DNA from: GCA-2731375 sp002731375
Lineage (GTDB): Bacteria; Pseudomonadota; Alphaproteobacteria; GCA-2731375
Assembly: GCA_030752605.1 (NCBI GenBank)
Contig: JASMDX010000075.1
Span: forward strand, 1 to 64,000
Reading direction: 5' to 3'
Length of the DNA stretch: 64,000 nt
The position numbers and the translations under genes are program-made. Numbering within the stretch: position 1 is the first letter of the stretch; each line of letters begins with the position of its first letter. This document shows positions 1-8,870 of the stretch, one piece after another. The notes below the pieces were generated by a model that was given only the letters and a program-made list of their open reading frames with translations, was not told where the DNA came from and ran no database searches.

Positions 1-1243
1 CTTGAGCGATCTCATCGAACATCGGCCTGAGGCTCTTGACGTTGGCATGAACGTATCTTGAGGTGATGTCGCCTGTCTTATGGTTCAGCATCTTTTTGAT
101 GTTGCCCCAATCGAAATTGAATTCAAAGGCGATGGAGCCGAACGTGTGGCGAATAGTATGGCTGGTAAAACGTACGCCGATGTAGTCGGACACCTTCTCC
201 AATGCCTTGCGGGGATCAGCAAGCGGTCCATCACCTGTTGCGGCTGGAAAGACCCACTGTGAACCGTTCGCTTCTTTCTGCTGAGCTGTCAGAACGCCAT
301 GCACTGGAATCGACATCGGCACTACGAAGTCCAACCCGTTCTTCGTATCGTGGAGGGTGAAGGTTAGCCCTATCAGATCGACATCCGACCACTCTAGACG
401 TGCTGCTTCTTCCCGTCTGATGCCGGTGAACAATAACAGGCCTATGTAATTGGCAACCGTCGGCCTGATCTTCGGTCCTGTGAACTGCGGATATTCGCAG
501 CGGCTGAGATACTCCAGCAGGTCAGCGGTCTGGTCTAGCGTCAGCGCATGCGTACGGGCCGGTATATGTCTGTCGTAACGCTTCTCCTTCAGCACATCGC
601 ATGGATTGTCTCTGATTAGCCGTTCCGAAGCGGTATTGCTGTATTTGTCTGCTGATACCTCTTCAGCTTTGGCGAAGTTCATGATCGCACTGAGTATACG
701 GAATGCCTTCACCGCTTGCGCCTTGATGCCCTTCTTAACCAGCCCGACGTAGCGATCCTCCGCATCACGGCGCTCAATGTTACGGATGGGTTCGTCCAGC
801 CAATCGGCAAAGCAGCTTTGCATCGTGCTGCGATAGTCCCTATCGGTTTTCGGCTTCAGATTACGGGCCAGCAGATACCGCTCCAGCACAGCCCGTAGCG
901 ACACCTGCAAGGCCCGCTGAAGGGCTTTCTCCCGCTCCTGAGCGGCTTGCTGGTCCGCTTCAAGTTGCTTCGGGTCTATGCCCTGCCGATAGAGCCTACG
1001 CAGCTCTGATGCACGGATACGTGCTTCTTCGATGGCAGTATCTGGATATCGGCCAATTGTGATCTCACGTTTTACAGAACCTTTGATCCGGCCAATATAG
1101 ACGAAGCTGATTTGCCCCGATTTGGCAAACCGTGTGGCTAGCAGGCCACTGCTCTCGGTATCTCTCACATGCTCGTTGACGGTGCTGCTGCGGGTCTTAA
1201 ACTTCGCCAGAAAGCTCTTCGTCAGCCTTACCGCTGGAACCAC
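1..1243 (-). CDS. P4-type tyrosine recombinase (integrase), 3' end cut by window edge
   Basis: This is a site-specific recombinase that would integrate and excise a mobile element at a tRNA gene. I translated 414 codons from a GTG at 1243, preceded by TAGGAG about 8 bases upstream; the frame is still open at base 1. Residues 1-95 resemble the DUF4102-like arm-binding domain, with an IGRYPDTAIEEAR stretch near residue 63. The catalytic domain shows R276 (TGIRREEA), H362 and R365 (SHTIRHTFG), H388 (LNHKTGD) and the nucleophile Y397 (SRYVHA), so the active site is complete. It points away from the tRNA-Lys fragment at 1357-1405, as expected for an integrase at the border of its own element, which must extend left of the window. 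Only the last few residues are missing. Confidence 0.93.
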   Translation of the reverse strand, partial: MVPAVRLTKSFLAKFKTRSSTVNEHVRDTESSGLLATRFAKSGQISFVYIGRIKGSVKREITIGRYPDTAIEEARIRASELRRLYRQGIDPKQLEADQQAAQEREKALQRALQVSLRAVLERYLLARNLKPKTDRDYRSTMQSCFADWLDEPIRNIERRDAEDRYVGLVKKGIKAQAVKAFRILSAIMNFAKAEEVSADKYSNTASERLIRDNPCDVLKEKRYDRHIPARTHALTLDQTADLLEYLSRCEYPQFTGPKIRPTVANYIGLLLFTGIRREEAARLEWSDVDLIGLTFTLHDTKNGLDFVVPMSIPVHGVLTAQQKEANGSQWVFPAATGDGPLADPRKALEKVSDYIGVRFTSHTIRHTFGSIAFEFNFDWGNIKKMLNHKTGDITSRYVHANVKSLRPMFDEIAQ

Positions 1244-1356
1244 TGATATTCTCCTAACCGAACATCAACCGAACAAATTATATCAAGAAATGTGGGAAAT
1301 AGATAGCTGTTTCAAGCCGATTATGGCAGAATTATAAGAAATTATAGGACAAACGT

Positions 1357-1405
1357 CTGATTCTTAATCAGCGGGTCCAAGGTTCGAATCTTTGTGCGCC
1401 CACCA
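1357..1405 (+). repeat. tRNA-Lys(CUU) 3' fragment, probable attachment site of the integrated element
   Basis: The segment has the anticodon arm (CTGA, loop TTCTTAA, TCAG; anticodon CTT at 1363-1365), a variable region, a five-pair T arm (CAAGG, TTCGAAT, CTTTG), the 3' acceptor strand TGCGCCC, discriminator A and encoded CCA (1403-1405). No D arm or 5' acceptor strand GGGCGCA precedes it, so it is not a complete tRNA. Integrases that target tRNA genes duplicate the 3' part of the gene, which explains a fragment beside an integrase. The intact copy should lie at the other end of the element, left of the window. Confidence 0.85.
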
Positions 1406-1413
1406 ATAACTTC

Positions 1414-1452
1414 AAAGGCTTAGCTGGAAACGGCTGAGCCTTTGTTTCTTTC
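1414..1452 (+). terminator. Rho-independent terminator of the tRNA-Lys locus
   Basis: AAAGGCTTAGC pairs with GCTGAGCCTTT to give an 11-pair stem (one G-T pair) around a short loop, followed by the T-rich tail TGTTTCTTTCT. It sits 8 bases after the CCA end of the tRNA fragment, so it is most simply the original tRNA-Lys terminator left on the chromosomal side of the junction. Confidence 0.75.
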
Positions 1453-1912
1453 TAATAAGGTTATTCCAGAAAAGTCTACCTAAATTGGTGCTCATTTTCT
1501 TGCTCGTCACGGACCACGGCCCAGGGGCCCGGCCCGCGAATCCCGCCACCCGACAAACCCTCCAGCACACATGATCCGCGCTTCAGACCCCCCGGGTCAC
1601 GGACCGCGGGCCATGGGTCAGGGATTGTGGCTAACAGGAAGTTCTGAGACCTATCCTTCGACTTTGTGTTGGTGTCTGATGTGGCTAATCTTGCGTGTAT
1701 CAGAAGAAATTATGTTATCGACTTTATAATTCAAATTAAATAACCATGGATCATATTTCGTCAGTGCTCGTATTCAGAAGATAAGACCTATGATCAAAGA
1801 TGGCTTATCGTAAATCAATTGCCGACGGGATGACGGTTCGGATCTAAGAATACTGCAAATCGGCGAAGACGGCCCCAGCCTATTTGCGTAAGGGAATACG
1901 GAGAAACACTTG
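1453..1912. other. Gene-free stretch with a short direct repeat
   Basis: No supported gene is seen. GTCACGGACC followed by a related CGG-CCA-GGG block occurs at 1506 and again at 1596, a 90-base spacing, which looks like an intergenic repeat. The second half is AT-rich and may hold the promoter of the crotonase gene at 1913, but no clear -35/-10 pair could be fixed. Confidence 0.4.
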
Positions 1913-2704
1913 ATGGCGGTTAGAGTAGAAAAAGACGGCGCGGTCTGGACCGTGATCCATTCGCGCCCCAAGGCCCGGAATGCCATGGACCCGGAAAGCG
2001 CTGTGGCGCTGTATGATGCGTTCACCGCTTTTGATGCCGACGACTGCGCCTCCGTCGCCGTGTTCTGGGGCGAAGGCGGCGCATTTTGCGCGGGATGGGA
2101 TTTGAAACACGCCTCGGCCCTGTCAGGGGCCGAAGCGTTGGACCTGTTCGATTTTCCCGAAGAGGGCGAGCCGCCGATGGCGGCCATGGGGCCCAGCAGA
2201 TTGGAACTCTCGAAACCCGTGATTGCCGCAGTGGCGGGGCCTGCCGTGGCCGGCGGTATGGAGTTGGCAATTTGGGCGGATATGCGGGTCATGGAGGAGA
2301 CCGCCTTCATGGGTGTCTACTGCCGGCGTTGGGGAATTCCGCTTATCGATGGCGGTACGGTGCGGTTGCCACGACTCGTTGGCGAAGGCCGTGCCATTGA
2401 CCTCCTGCTGACGGGCCGTAGAGTTGATGCCGCGGAAGCACTCACCATAGGACTTTGCGAATACGTCGTGCCCCAGGGCAAGGCACGGGAAAAGGCTGAG
2501 GAAGTAGCCCGCGACATCTCCCGTTTCCCACAAAGCTGTGTACGCGCTGATCGTCGATCTGCTCGTAAACATCATGGTCTAAGCCTGCGTGAAGCCTTGC
2601 GGCAGGAGTGGTGGAACAGCAAAGCGGAAGTAACGAGAGGTATCGAAGGGGCTGCCCGGTTCGCTGGCGGCAAGGGGCGCGGTGGAGATTTCGACGATTT
2701 ATAG
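1913..2704 (+). CDS. Enoyl-CoA hydratase/isomerase family protein (crotonase)
   Basis: This 263-residue protein belongs to the crotonase superfamily, which acts on acyl-CoA thioesters (hydration, isomerisation or hydrolysis). The two oxyanion-hole segments are visible: GAFCAGWDLKHAS near residue 62 and AAVAGPAVAGGMELA near residue 108. The usual hydratase glutamates are not obvious in the GVYCRRWGIPLIDGG segment, so the exact reaction cannot be assigned. ATG at 1913 is preferred over the in-frame TTG at 1910 because ACGGAGAA lies at suitable distance. It stands alone on the plus strand near the element border, with gene-poor DNA on both sides. Confidence 0.85.
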   Translation: MAVRVEKDGAVWTVIHSRPKARNAMDPESAVALYDAFTAFDADDCASVAVFWGEGGAFCAGWDLKHASALSGAEALDLFDFPEEGEPPMAAMGPSRLELSKPVIAAVAGPAVAGGMELAIWADMRVMEETAFMGVYCRRWGIPLIDGGTVRLPRLVGEGRAIDLLLTGRRVDAAEALTIGLCEYVVPQGKAREKAEEVARDISRFPQSCVRADRRSARKHHGLSLREALRQEWWNSKAEVTRGIEGAARFAGGKGRGGDFDDL

Positions 2705-3043
2705 CCTCGCCTTGCCCAAAGCCTCGGTTTCGGCGGTGCCGTCTTCAAAAGCCGAATGTCAGGAGTCTGATCTACAATCGGACGTGGCAGCGTAGGCACC
2801 GGCATGACTGGTTTGGGTCAAAAGCGCTCCCTACATTCAGCCAGCTTTCACTTCTGCTTAGCCCCACAAAGTAGACATAGACCCTGCTACTCTCGGCGTT
2901 CCCATTGACTCCCCCAAATTTCTTGTCATAGGCTTCATATAAGGGGACGGTAGCCGATTGTCGCCTTTCCCCTAAATCGAAGTTAAAGAACTAGAACACG
3001 ACAGTAGCTGACACTACCAACCAATGCCTCAAAGGAGAAAACA
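2705..3043. other. Gene-free stretch
   Basis: Nothing codable is supported on either strand. Immediately before the next gene there is a good ribosome binding site (AAAGGAGAAAACA) leading into a GTG start. Confidence 0.4.
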
Positions 3044-3382
3044 GTGGCCTTATACATGTTGCAGATAAAGTACACGCCGGAGGCAATTCGCAATATCGCC
3101 GAGTCTGGGAGTAACCGGGAAGACGGTGCCCGTGCCGCCGTGGAGGCGTGCGGTGGCAAGTTGATTGCCTTCTACGGCATGATGGGGCAGGACTATCATG
3201 CCGCAATCATTGTTGAATACGACCAGCTGCCGAACTACATCGCTACAGTGTTTACGGCTGTTCTGGGCGGCGCCATAGCGGACTTCAAAACGATTTCCCT
3301 GTATACAGCGAACGATACGGTGAACGCAGCTAAGGTATACCAAGCCAATAAGGGGGCTTATTCACCACCACCGGCATCGTAG
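3044..3382 (+). CDS. GYD domain protein
   Basis: This 112-residue soluble protein has the layout of the GYD family (alpha-beta barrel dimer-like fold of unknown reaction). It has an N-terminal strand followed by a helix (YTPEAIRNIAE), a GGKLIAFYGMMGQDYHAAII core in the position of the family Gly-x-Tyr/Asp signature, and a SLYTANDTVNAA end. The start is GTG with AAGGAG seven bases upstream. A monocistronic gene is likely; the next frame downstream is a degraded gene. The biochemical role is unknown for the family. Confidence 0.8.
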   Translation: MALYMLQIKYTPEAIRNIAESGSNREDGARAAVEACGGKLIAFYGMMGQDYHAAIIVEYDQLPNYIATVFTAVLGGAIADFKTISLYTANDTVNAAKVYQANKGAYSPPPAS

Positions 3383-3403
3383 TTTCTTATCAAAGCCAAG
3401 CGC

Positions 3404-3922
3404 ATGGCCCCCGCTCAGATAGCCGAAGGGCAAAAGCTATCGCGCGAACTTTGGAAAAAATACGTCGTCCCCTTTCAGGACACCGTCCTCGCAGACGATC
3501 CCTTGCGGCTCGGTGATACCTTCAAGGACTGCGATGACTGCCCCGAAATGGTCGCGATCCCGCCAGGGCAGTTTCGCATGAGCGATCTGTTGGGTGAAGG
3601 ATATGACGACGAGAAGCCGATCAACGATGTACGGATCAAATACAGCTCCGCGGTGGGCAAGTTCGAGGTGACGCAAGCCGAATGCCGTCATGTCATGGGA
3701 AACAACCCCAGTCATTTCAGGGGTGATGACCGACCCGTAAAGCAAGTCAGTTGGAAGGATGCCCAGAGGTTCATTGGGAAACTGACTGGCCTGACCCTGA
3801 AAAAGTGGTCCATCGTTAATGAGAGAGTTTGGCTTGCCACGAACCTCAATTTTGGAGGAACGAATGAGCCAAGGAAAATGCAAGACCCCCGAACAGATCA
3901 TCATAGGACTAGAAGGTGGTAA
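3404..3922 (+). pseudogene. Truncated formylglycine-generating-enzyme-like (SUMF1/FGE) domain gene
   Basis: Residues 45 to about 130 match the N-terminal half of the FGE-sulfatase domain: CPEMVAIPPGQFRMSDL, DDEKP, VGKFEVTQAECRHVMGNNPS, and DDRPVKQVSWKDAQRFI. In intact members this is followed by an RLPTEAEWEYAARGG-type core and the catalytic cysteine region. Here similarity stops after KLTGLT and the remaining 40 residues are unlike the family before a stop. The enzyme core is therefore missing and the gene is very probably a decayed remnant. It lies among other damaged genes near the mobile-element border. Confidence 0.75.
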
Positions 3923-3927
3923 TTCTT

Positions 3928-4374
3928 ATGAGCCCAGAGCTAGACACGCCGGTGGCACAACGCCTCCTCGAGTCAACAATTCCAGCACGCCTCGCATTCG
4001 TGGGGCCTAATGGAGATCCACATGTTGCCCCGATCTGGTTTCTTTGGCGGCATGAAAAACTATTACTCTGTGGAGGTGCTGCTTCCTTCAAGGTAAAGGC
4101 CATACGGGAGTATCCACGTGTTGCATTATCTATAGATAGTGAAACGATACCCTATGAGTCGCTACGTATTCGTGGATCAGCAGATATTGAAATAGTTGAC
4201 GGTATACCCGTTGAGTATGTCGAATGTGCATATCGGTATTATGGCGATGAAAAAGGGCAGAAATGGATTGATTGGGTGGGCACCTACACTAGCCAAATGG
4301 CACGAATTTCAGTGACACCGGACTGGGTGCAAGCGCTTGATTTTCGTGAACGTTTTCCACAGGTTTTTGGCTGA
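3928..4374 (+). CDS. Pyridoxamine 5'-phosphate oxidase family (FMN/F420-binding split barrel) protein
   Basis: A 148-residue split-barrel protein. The strand LAFVGPNGDPHVAPIWFLW and the following LLLCGGAASFKVKAIREYPRVALSID are typical of small PPOX-family proteins that bind FMN, F420 or haem. ATG at 3928 is chosen over the in-frame GTG at 3916 because AGAAGGTGG is spaced correctly before it. Substrate and cofactor cannot be deduced from the sequence. It is nearly abutting the broken FGE remnant upstream but appears intact itself. Confidence 0.78.
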   Translation: MSPELDTPVAQRLLESTIPARLAFVGPNGDPHVAPIWFLWRHEKLLLCGGAASFKVKAIREYPRVALSIDSETIPYESLRIRGSADIEIVDGIPVEYVECAYRYYGDEKGQKWIDWVGTYTSQMARISVTPDWVQALDFRERFPQVFG

Positions 4375-4422
4375 TTTAATTCATTGAAAATGGACAGTTG
4401 TTTACCAGAAGAATCTACAAGA

Positions 4423-4698
4423 ATGTCTACTATTCTCCACCCTATAAAGAAATCCCTTGTGCTGTGCATACTGCTATGTGGATGTACACTACCGCCACCG
4501 CTGGATGTGATAAGTCTTGCAAAGACGGCGATTGATCTAATGCTTTTGGTAGAGGATAAACCCACCACAACCGATATGATGCTAGGTATAGTAACAAAAA
4601 AAGAATGTAAAACTACCAACATCCTAAAAAACAAGACGATATGTACAGAAGATGCTAAAAATAACGACCCTAAACCAGATAAGACAAAAGATAAATAA
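4423..4698 (+). CDS. Small predicted lipoprotein
   Basis: The protein begins with a short positively charged segment, a hydrophobic stretch and the lipobox LLCGC at about residues 18-22, predicting lipid attachment at the cysteine. The mature part is short (about 70 residues) and ends in a lysine/aspartate-rich tail. The central TTDMMLGIVTKKECK and later TICTE resemble small alphaproteobacterial lipoproteins that carry a conserved Cys pair; that likeness is from memory. ATG at 4423 fits the signal peptide better than ATG 4390 or TTG 4384. AT-rich compared with neighbours. Function unknown. Confidence 0.55.
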   Translation: MSTILHPIKKSLVLCILLCGCTLPPPLDVISLAKTAIDLMLLVEDKPTTTDMMLGIVTKKECKTTNILKNKTICTEDAKNNDPKPDKTKDK

Positions 4699-4717
4699 TA
4701 ACGATTTCGTTCTGTTT

Positions 4718-4756
4718 ATGAAAGGCGCCTATAAGGACGGTGAGAAGGTCAAATAA
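4718..4756 (+). pseudogene. C-terminal remnant of a MORN/YwqK-like repeat protein
   Basis: The frame reads MKGAYKDGEKVK followed by a stop. This matches the end of a MORN-variant repeat (GxYKDGK) and parallels the ending of the frameshifted gene at 4824-5110 (MKGTFKDGKF). It has no start region of its own, so it is a leftover of a second, related copy. Confidence 0.4.
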
Positions 4757-4823
4757 TCCGTCTTAACGAATCTTCCAAACCGTCTGACGCCGCATTCTCC
4801 ATATTTTCTTTCAGACTTTCCGT

Positions 4824-5110
4824 ATGAGACACATACTCGCATCAATGGTCCTCGTGGTCCTTCTGTTGCCTGCACTCGCACTGGGAGAGACGGTAAAGTT
4901 CGAGGACTTTGTGATCTGGCAACGTGTTTATTATAAAAATTATTACAAAAATTTATTGGTGTTTCCTTCACGGGGAAAATTACGGAGAAGCACCAGGGGT
5001 CAATGAGAAACGATAAGAAAAAGGGTCTCTGGTTACATTTCTGCGGCAACGGACAGTTATCGATGAAAGGAACCTTCAAGGACGGAAAGTTCGTCTATAA
5101 CCCGTCGTAG
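4824..5110 (+). pseudogene. Frameshifted MORN/YwqK-like repeat protein with signal peptide
   Basis: The 5' frame begins with a signal peptide (MRHILASMVLVVLLLPALALG) and a KFEDFV lead-in. After about 4965 it runs out of family likeness and stops at 5006. The other frame then continues with FTGKITEKHQGS, KKKGLWLHFCGNGQLSMKG and TFKDGKF to a stop at 5110, which is the usual body of YwqK-like proteins. A single-base change near 4960-4972 would restore one frame. The gene is thus a recent pseudogene or a sequencing error. Confidence 0.65.
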
Positions 5111-5601
5111 TAACTCCTCCTGACCCTATGACAGAAGACACGCCCCCTAAAACTAACAACCTTTTCCTAATCTGTAACGGCTCCCCTCAAAATCCTATGA
5201 AATATCACGATACCCCCCTCAAAAACTGGAAGGGGGTATGGTTGAAACTTCCCCATCAGGTTTTCACACAGCCAGGGTCAGAAGCGCCCGGTTAGCCGTC
5301 GCTAATATAACGCCGGCTTCCGGGGCCAAAGCGGAAGTCATAGGCGCCAGAGCAAGCCCCCAGATCAGATGTTGGCTTTACGTCATGGGACCGGAACCGG
5401 GAGTGAAACTACGATAAGCCATTGGTTCGTATTTTCATCCGCTCCGGCGCGCCAATTTTTTTCAATGGTGTCTGATACTAATAGAGTTGCTCGCAACAGG
5501 CGCGACAGCGCTATTTGTCAGGACACCCATGGGGCACCTTCGCAGCCATTGTTGGGTCCCGCCGGAAGCTGAACCGCTTAGCCAGCCCAGATCGGTGTCC
5601 G
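5111..5601. other. Gene-poor stretch containing a strong inverted repeat
   Basis: No supported gene. The notable element is the hairpin at 5210-5239; the remainder shows no convincing frame or promoter. Confidence 0.4.
5210..5239. repeat. Inverted repeat ATACCCCC ... GGGGGTAT
   Basis: Eight perfectly paired bases flank a loop of about 14 bases. There is no T tract on either side, so a classical terminator is not shown. It could stop transcription of the MORN pseudogene or be a leftover end of a mobile sequence. Confidence 0.4.
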
Positions 5602-6813
5602 CTACCGTAACAGGGCGTCATAGACAAGTCTTCGCATCAAAGGTCGGAGCGTTCGGCGCATATTTGGTGCTTGAACCAAAATTACGGCGATCAACTCCTC
5701 GGTAGGATCTATCCAGAAATAGGTGCCGGAATAACCGCCCCACCACAAATCACCGACTGAGCCGGGATAAGTAGCTTGATCATCAGTGCGCACGGCAAAT
5801 CCGAAGCCAAAACCATAGCCATAGCCCGGTCCATTGTATTGGCCTCGTGGCAAGCTGCCAAGCTGATCGCGCGTCATTAAGGCGATTGTTGCCTTACTCA
5901 AGACCTCATTGTTGTTCAGGCTACCGCCGTGAAGGATCATTCGGCAGAAGCTTAAGTAATCGTTCATAGTTGATAACAGACCACCCCCACCGCTTTTGAA
6001 TGGGACTTCGACATCTGCTGGGCGCAATTGCCAGCCAGCAGTGGCGGCACCTGCAACCCGTCCCATAGGAACTAAGGGACCGGTAAAGCCGGTGTCGCTC
6101 ATTCCCAGTGGATCGAAGATATTTTGTTTCAGGTAATCTTGTAACGGCTTGTCCGAGACTATTTCGATAACCCGTCCCAAGACATCCGATGCCATGGAAT
6201 ACTCCCAAACCGTACCTGGGTGGTGCTCCAATGGAATTGAGGCGATGTTGTCGACAAACTGAGATAAGGTTTGGGTGCGCGCGTCTATGCCTTTCGCTTT
6301 GTACTGGGCGCGCACATGGCCAGTGCCGAAGAATCCGTAGGTCAGACCCGAGGTATGGCGCAATAACTCAGCAATTGTGATCACCCCCTTGGGAGGTACT
6401 TCAACACCATTTTCCCAAACGGTCGTCTTACCAAACGCCGGAATGTACTTCTCGATCGGGTCGTCTAAAGACAGCTTGCCTCTTTCCACCAACTGCATCA
6501 CGGCGACAGCGATAATAGGTTTGGTCATGGAAAAGATCTGGAATACCGCATTGGGCGGCATCGCCTCATCGCCAGACGGTTTTAGTTTTCCAAAGACCTC
6601 ATGATAGGCCAGCTTGTCGTGCCTTGCGATGGCAACTATAGCGCCCGGCAAATCATTGTCGCTTATGAGACCCTGGATCTCCTTACTCATCGTGGTCAAT
6701 TTGGCGGGATCAAAGCCCAGTTGTTTCGGGTCGCCCCTTTCCAATGGCTTCGCCAACGCTACGCAGGTAGCAAAAAGAATGGGTAGAACTACAAAATTCT
6801 CGGAACTAATCAT
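5602..6813 (-). CDS. Serine hydrolase, class C beta-lactamase/esterase family
   Basis: A 403-residue exported serine hydrolase of the beta-lactamase fold (esterase, D-aminopeptidase or penicillin-binding relatives). The catalytic SxxK is S95-M-T-K98 in FQIFSMTKPI and the YxN-like motif is WEYSMASDVLGRV. A glycine-rich WWGGYSGTYFWIDP segment takes the place of the third motif. ATG at 6813 gives a signal peptide (MISSENFVVLPILFATCVALA); the frame remains open 39 codons further upstream but without family likeness. No partner gene is adjacent, so the substrate is unknown and true beta-lactamase activity is unlikely to be the role. Confidence 0.88.
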   Translation of the reverse strand: MISSENFVVLPILFATCVALAKPLERGDPKQLGFDPAKLTTMSKEIQGLISDNDLPGAIVAIARHDKLAYHEVFGKLKPSGDEAMPPNAVFQIFSMTKPIIAVAVMQLVERGKLSLDDPIEKYIPAFGKTTVWENGVEVPPKGVITIAELLRHTSGLTYGFFGTGHVRAQYKAKGIDARTQTLSQFVDNIASIPLEHHPGTVWEYSMASDVLGRVIEIVSDKPLQDYLKQNIFDPLGMSDTGFTGPLVPMGRVAGAATAGWQLRPADVEVPFKSGGGGLLSTMNDYLSFCRMILHGGSLNNNEVLSKATIALMTRDQLGSLPRGQYNGPGYGYGFGFGFAVRTDDQATYPGSVGDLWWGGYSGTYFWIDPTEELIAVILVQAPNMRRTLRPLMRRLVYDALLR

Positions 6814-7300
6814 GACCCTAAAATCCTGTCTTTTCCGAACCCTAGTCAAAATCCAAGACGGTGTACCAAGGATACGTTTTCTGCGTGTGCAGCATGATCC
6901 CAGTTCGGGTGTTGCGTCAAACGACATCAAGTGTAATGACCGCTAATCTTACTGCTCAGATATTGGGTGCCTGCGGGTTCTCTTAACGATTTCGGTTTGG
7001 CACCAAGCGACGCCATTCGATAAATCGTCACGCCTCGCATTTGCAGGAAATTTGGCTTGCCCTGGATGATTTGGGCGCAAAAAAGCAGGCTTTTGCAGAA
7101 AGGAAAATGGCGCGTCGAACGTGGCCAGGATGGCTTGCCAATGGCTTTTTGTGACGCTCCCAGGGCCATCTAGAGGTCACGTATTACACCGTGGGTGCGG
7201 CGCTCAGCTAACCGGAAATCGTCATATATTGGTTCCTTCTTACTGGCCGTGAGGCTAGGCTTAGTGTCACTGTTACACCAGCGCGAAGGACATTTCACCC
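6814..7300. other. Gene-free stretch between divergent genes
   Basis: This must contain the promoters of both flanking genes, but no clear -35/-10 pair could be fixed. A minus-strand open frame at 6927-7169 has no recognisable product and no ribosome binding site, so it is not called. Confidence 0.4.
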
Positions 7301-8296
7301 ATGGCCCAGATCCAATCGGATTTGCTCCACCAAGATGGTATCGTTATCGACGGTCTCGTAATCTCAAACTGGTCACGCGACATGTTTGAGCAAATGCACA
7401 GTGGCGGGCTGACTGCTGCTAACTGCACTTGCTCGGTCTGGGAAGGCTTCAACGACACGATGGCCAATATCGCGCGATGGAAGAAAGATCTGGCAGAGAA
7501 CGCCGATATCCTGACGCAGGTGCATAGCGCCGCCGACATCCGCAGGGCAAAGGTGGAGAATAAGGTTGGCATCGTGCTAGGCTGGCAGAACACCTACGCC
7601 ATCGAACAGAACCTCGACCATCTTCGGCTGTTCCGCGACCTCGGGGTCCGGGTGATCCAGTTGACCTACAACACGCAGAACCTAGTAGGCTCCGGCTGCT
7701 GGGAGAGCCGCGACAATGGGTTGTCGGATTACGGTCGCGACGTAGTCGATCTGATGAACGAACTGGGCATCCTGGTGGATTTATCGCATGTTGGCGACAC
7801 GACGAGCCGCGATGCAATCGCCCATTCGCAAAAGCCCGTCGCCTATACCCACTGCTTCCCGAACGCCCTGCTGGATCATCCGCGCAACAAGTCGGATGAC
7901 ATGTTGCAAACGCTGGCTGACAAGGGCGGCTTCGTTGGCGTCGTCGCCTACACGCCGTTCATGCCGAAGGGCGACGGTTCGACGGTGGAGGACGTGCTCG
8001 ACGGGTTCGAGCATATGATCGACCTGGTCGGTGAGGACCAGGTCGGCATCGGCACCGATTTCACGCAAGGTCAAGACGTCGCTTTCTTCGACTATCTCCG
8101 GTCCGACAAGGGGATCGGCCGACAACTGTCGAAGCCGATGACGAAACGTCCGGACAACCCAATCGGCCTCGACGGCCCAGCCGAGTACCCCAACCTGACC
8201 GTAGCCATGGTGAAACGCGGTTGGAGCGAAACGCGTATCCGCAAGATCCTCGGCGAGAACTGGCTTGCCTTCTTGGAAGAGGTTTGGGGCAGCTAG
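7301..8296 (+). CDS. Peptidase M19 (membrane dipeptidase)-family protein with altered metal site
   Basis: The 331-residue protein follows the M19 dipeptidase TIM barrel: ILVDLSHVGDTTSRDAI, PVAYTHCFPNALLDHPRN, GGFVGVVAYTPFM and DQVGIGTDFTQG. M19 enzymes are zinc dipeptidases whose ligands are an N-terminal HxD, a bridging Glu, and two His. Here the HxD position reads DGLVISNW and the bridging-Glu position reads GWQNT, while both later His are kept. The metal centre is therefore probably changed or lost. Start ATG 7301 has a GAAGGA upstream. No co-transcribed neighbour is seen. Confidence 0.85.
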   Translation: MAQIQSDLLHQDGIVIDGLVISNWSRDMFEQMHSGGLTAANCTCSVWEGFNDTMANIARWKKDLAENADILTQVHSAADIRRAKVENKVGIVLGWQNTYAIEQNLDHLRLFRDLGVRVIQLTYNTQNLVGSGCWESRDNGLSDYGRDVVDLMNELGILVDLSHVGDTTSRDAIAHSQKPVAYTHCFPNALLDHPRNKSDDMLQTLADKGGFVGVVAYTPFMPKGDGSTVEDVLDGFEHMIDLVGEDQVGIGTDFTQGQDVAFFDYLRSDKGIGRQLSKPMTKRPDNPIGLDGPAEYPNLTVAMVKRGWSETRIRKILGENWLAFLEEVWGS

Positions 8297-8870
8297 CCTG
8301 GGTCAATTACACCCGCACCACCATCCCATCCGCAAGCCACTGCCAGGGCTCCCGCGCCGTCTACATGTCAGCTTGAGCCTGTGGGTTTAACCGATTTCAT
8401 TGCGACGTGATTAGCTGCCTTTGTGTCCGTGTTGCTGTTGATGCCAGGCACGGTGTAGCGAGTTGCCCTGTTAGTCCATAGTAGGGCCCCGTGCTGCTTC
8501 GCGGAGCACCTATTATTGTGCGGAGCGGGAGGTGCCTGTGGGGCCACCGAGTCAGTCTGTGCTCATCCAGGCACACCCTCCTTGAACGATGGCCTACCGA
8601 TCCACAGATTAGGATGGCCATACCGCCAAGGTGGCTGGCGGGTATTGCCTGGTCTGCTGCGCCGCCGCGCGGCTGAGCGGAGACTCTGGCTAAGCTAGCG
8701 TATGTCGCGGCTAATCGGAACCAATTGACCAGCCGCTTTTCCGGTATGCGCCGTGGTGGCGCCGGTTGGCGTACGGCTTGCGGTATGGATCCGCCTGTCC
8801 GGCGCAAAGGGGCGAATGTTGACAATTAGTTCGCTTCTGTTGAACCGCCTGACTAAACTGTCGTCGGCGC
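8297..8870. other. Gene-free stretch downstream of ubiE
   Basis: No supported gene. Several open frames are uninterrupted by chance in GC-rich DNA but resemble nothing. The stretch is rich in short hairpins (for example GTGCT/AGCAC near 8491). In many alphaproteobacteria ubiB follows ubiE; it is not found here. Confidence 0.4.

Noticed and set aside
1340..1405. Complete tRNA-Lys gene
   Set aside because: No D arm or 5' acceptor strand precedes the anticodon arm; only the 3' portion is present.
6927..7169. Minus-strand open frame of 80 codons
   Set aside because: No family likeness, no ribosome binding site, atypical composition.
8397..8825. Minus-strand open frame of 142 codons downstream of ubiE, considered as a ubiB remnant
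   Set aside because: No kinase-like UbiB motifs are found in any frame.
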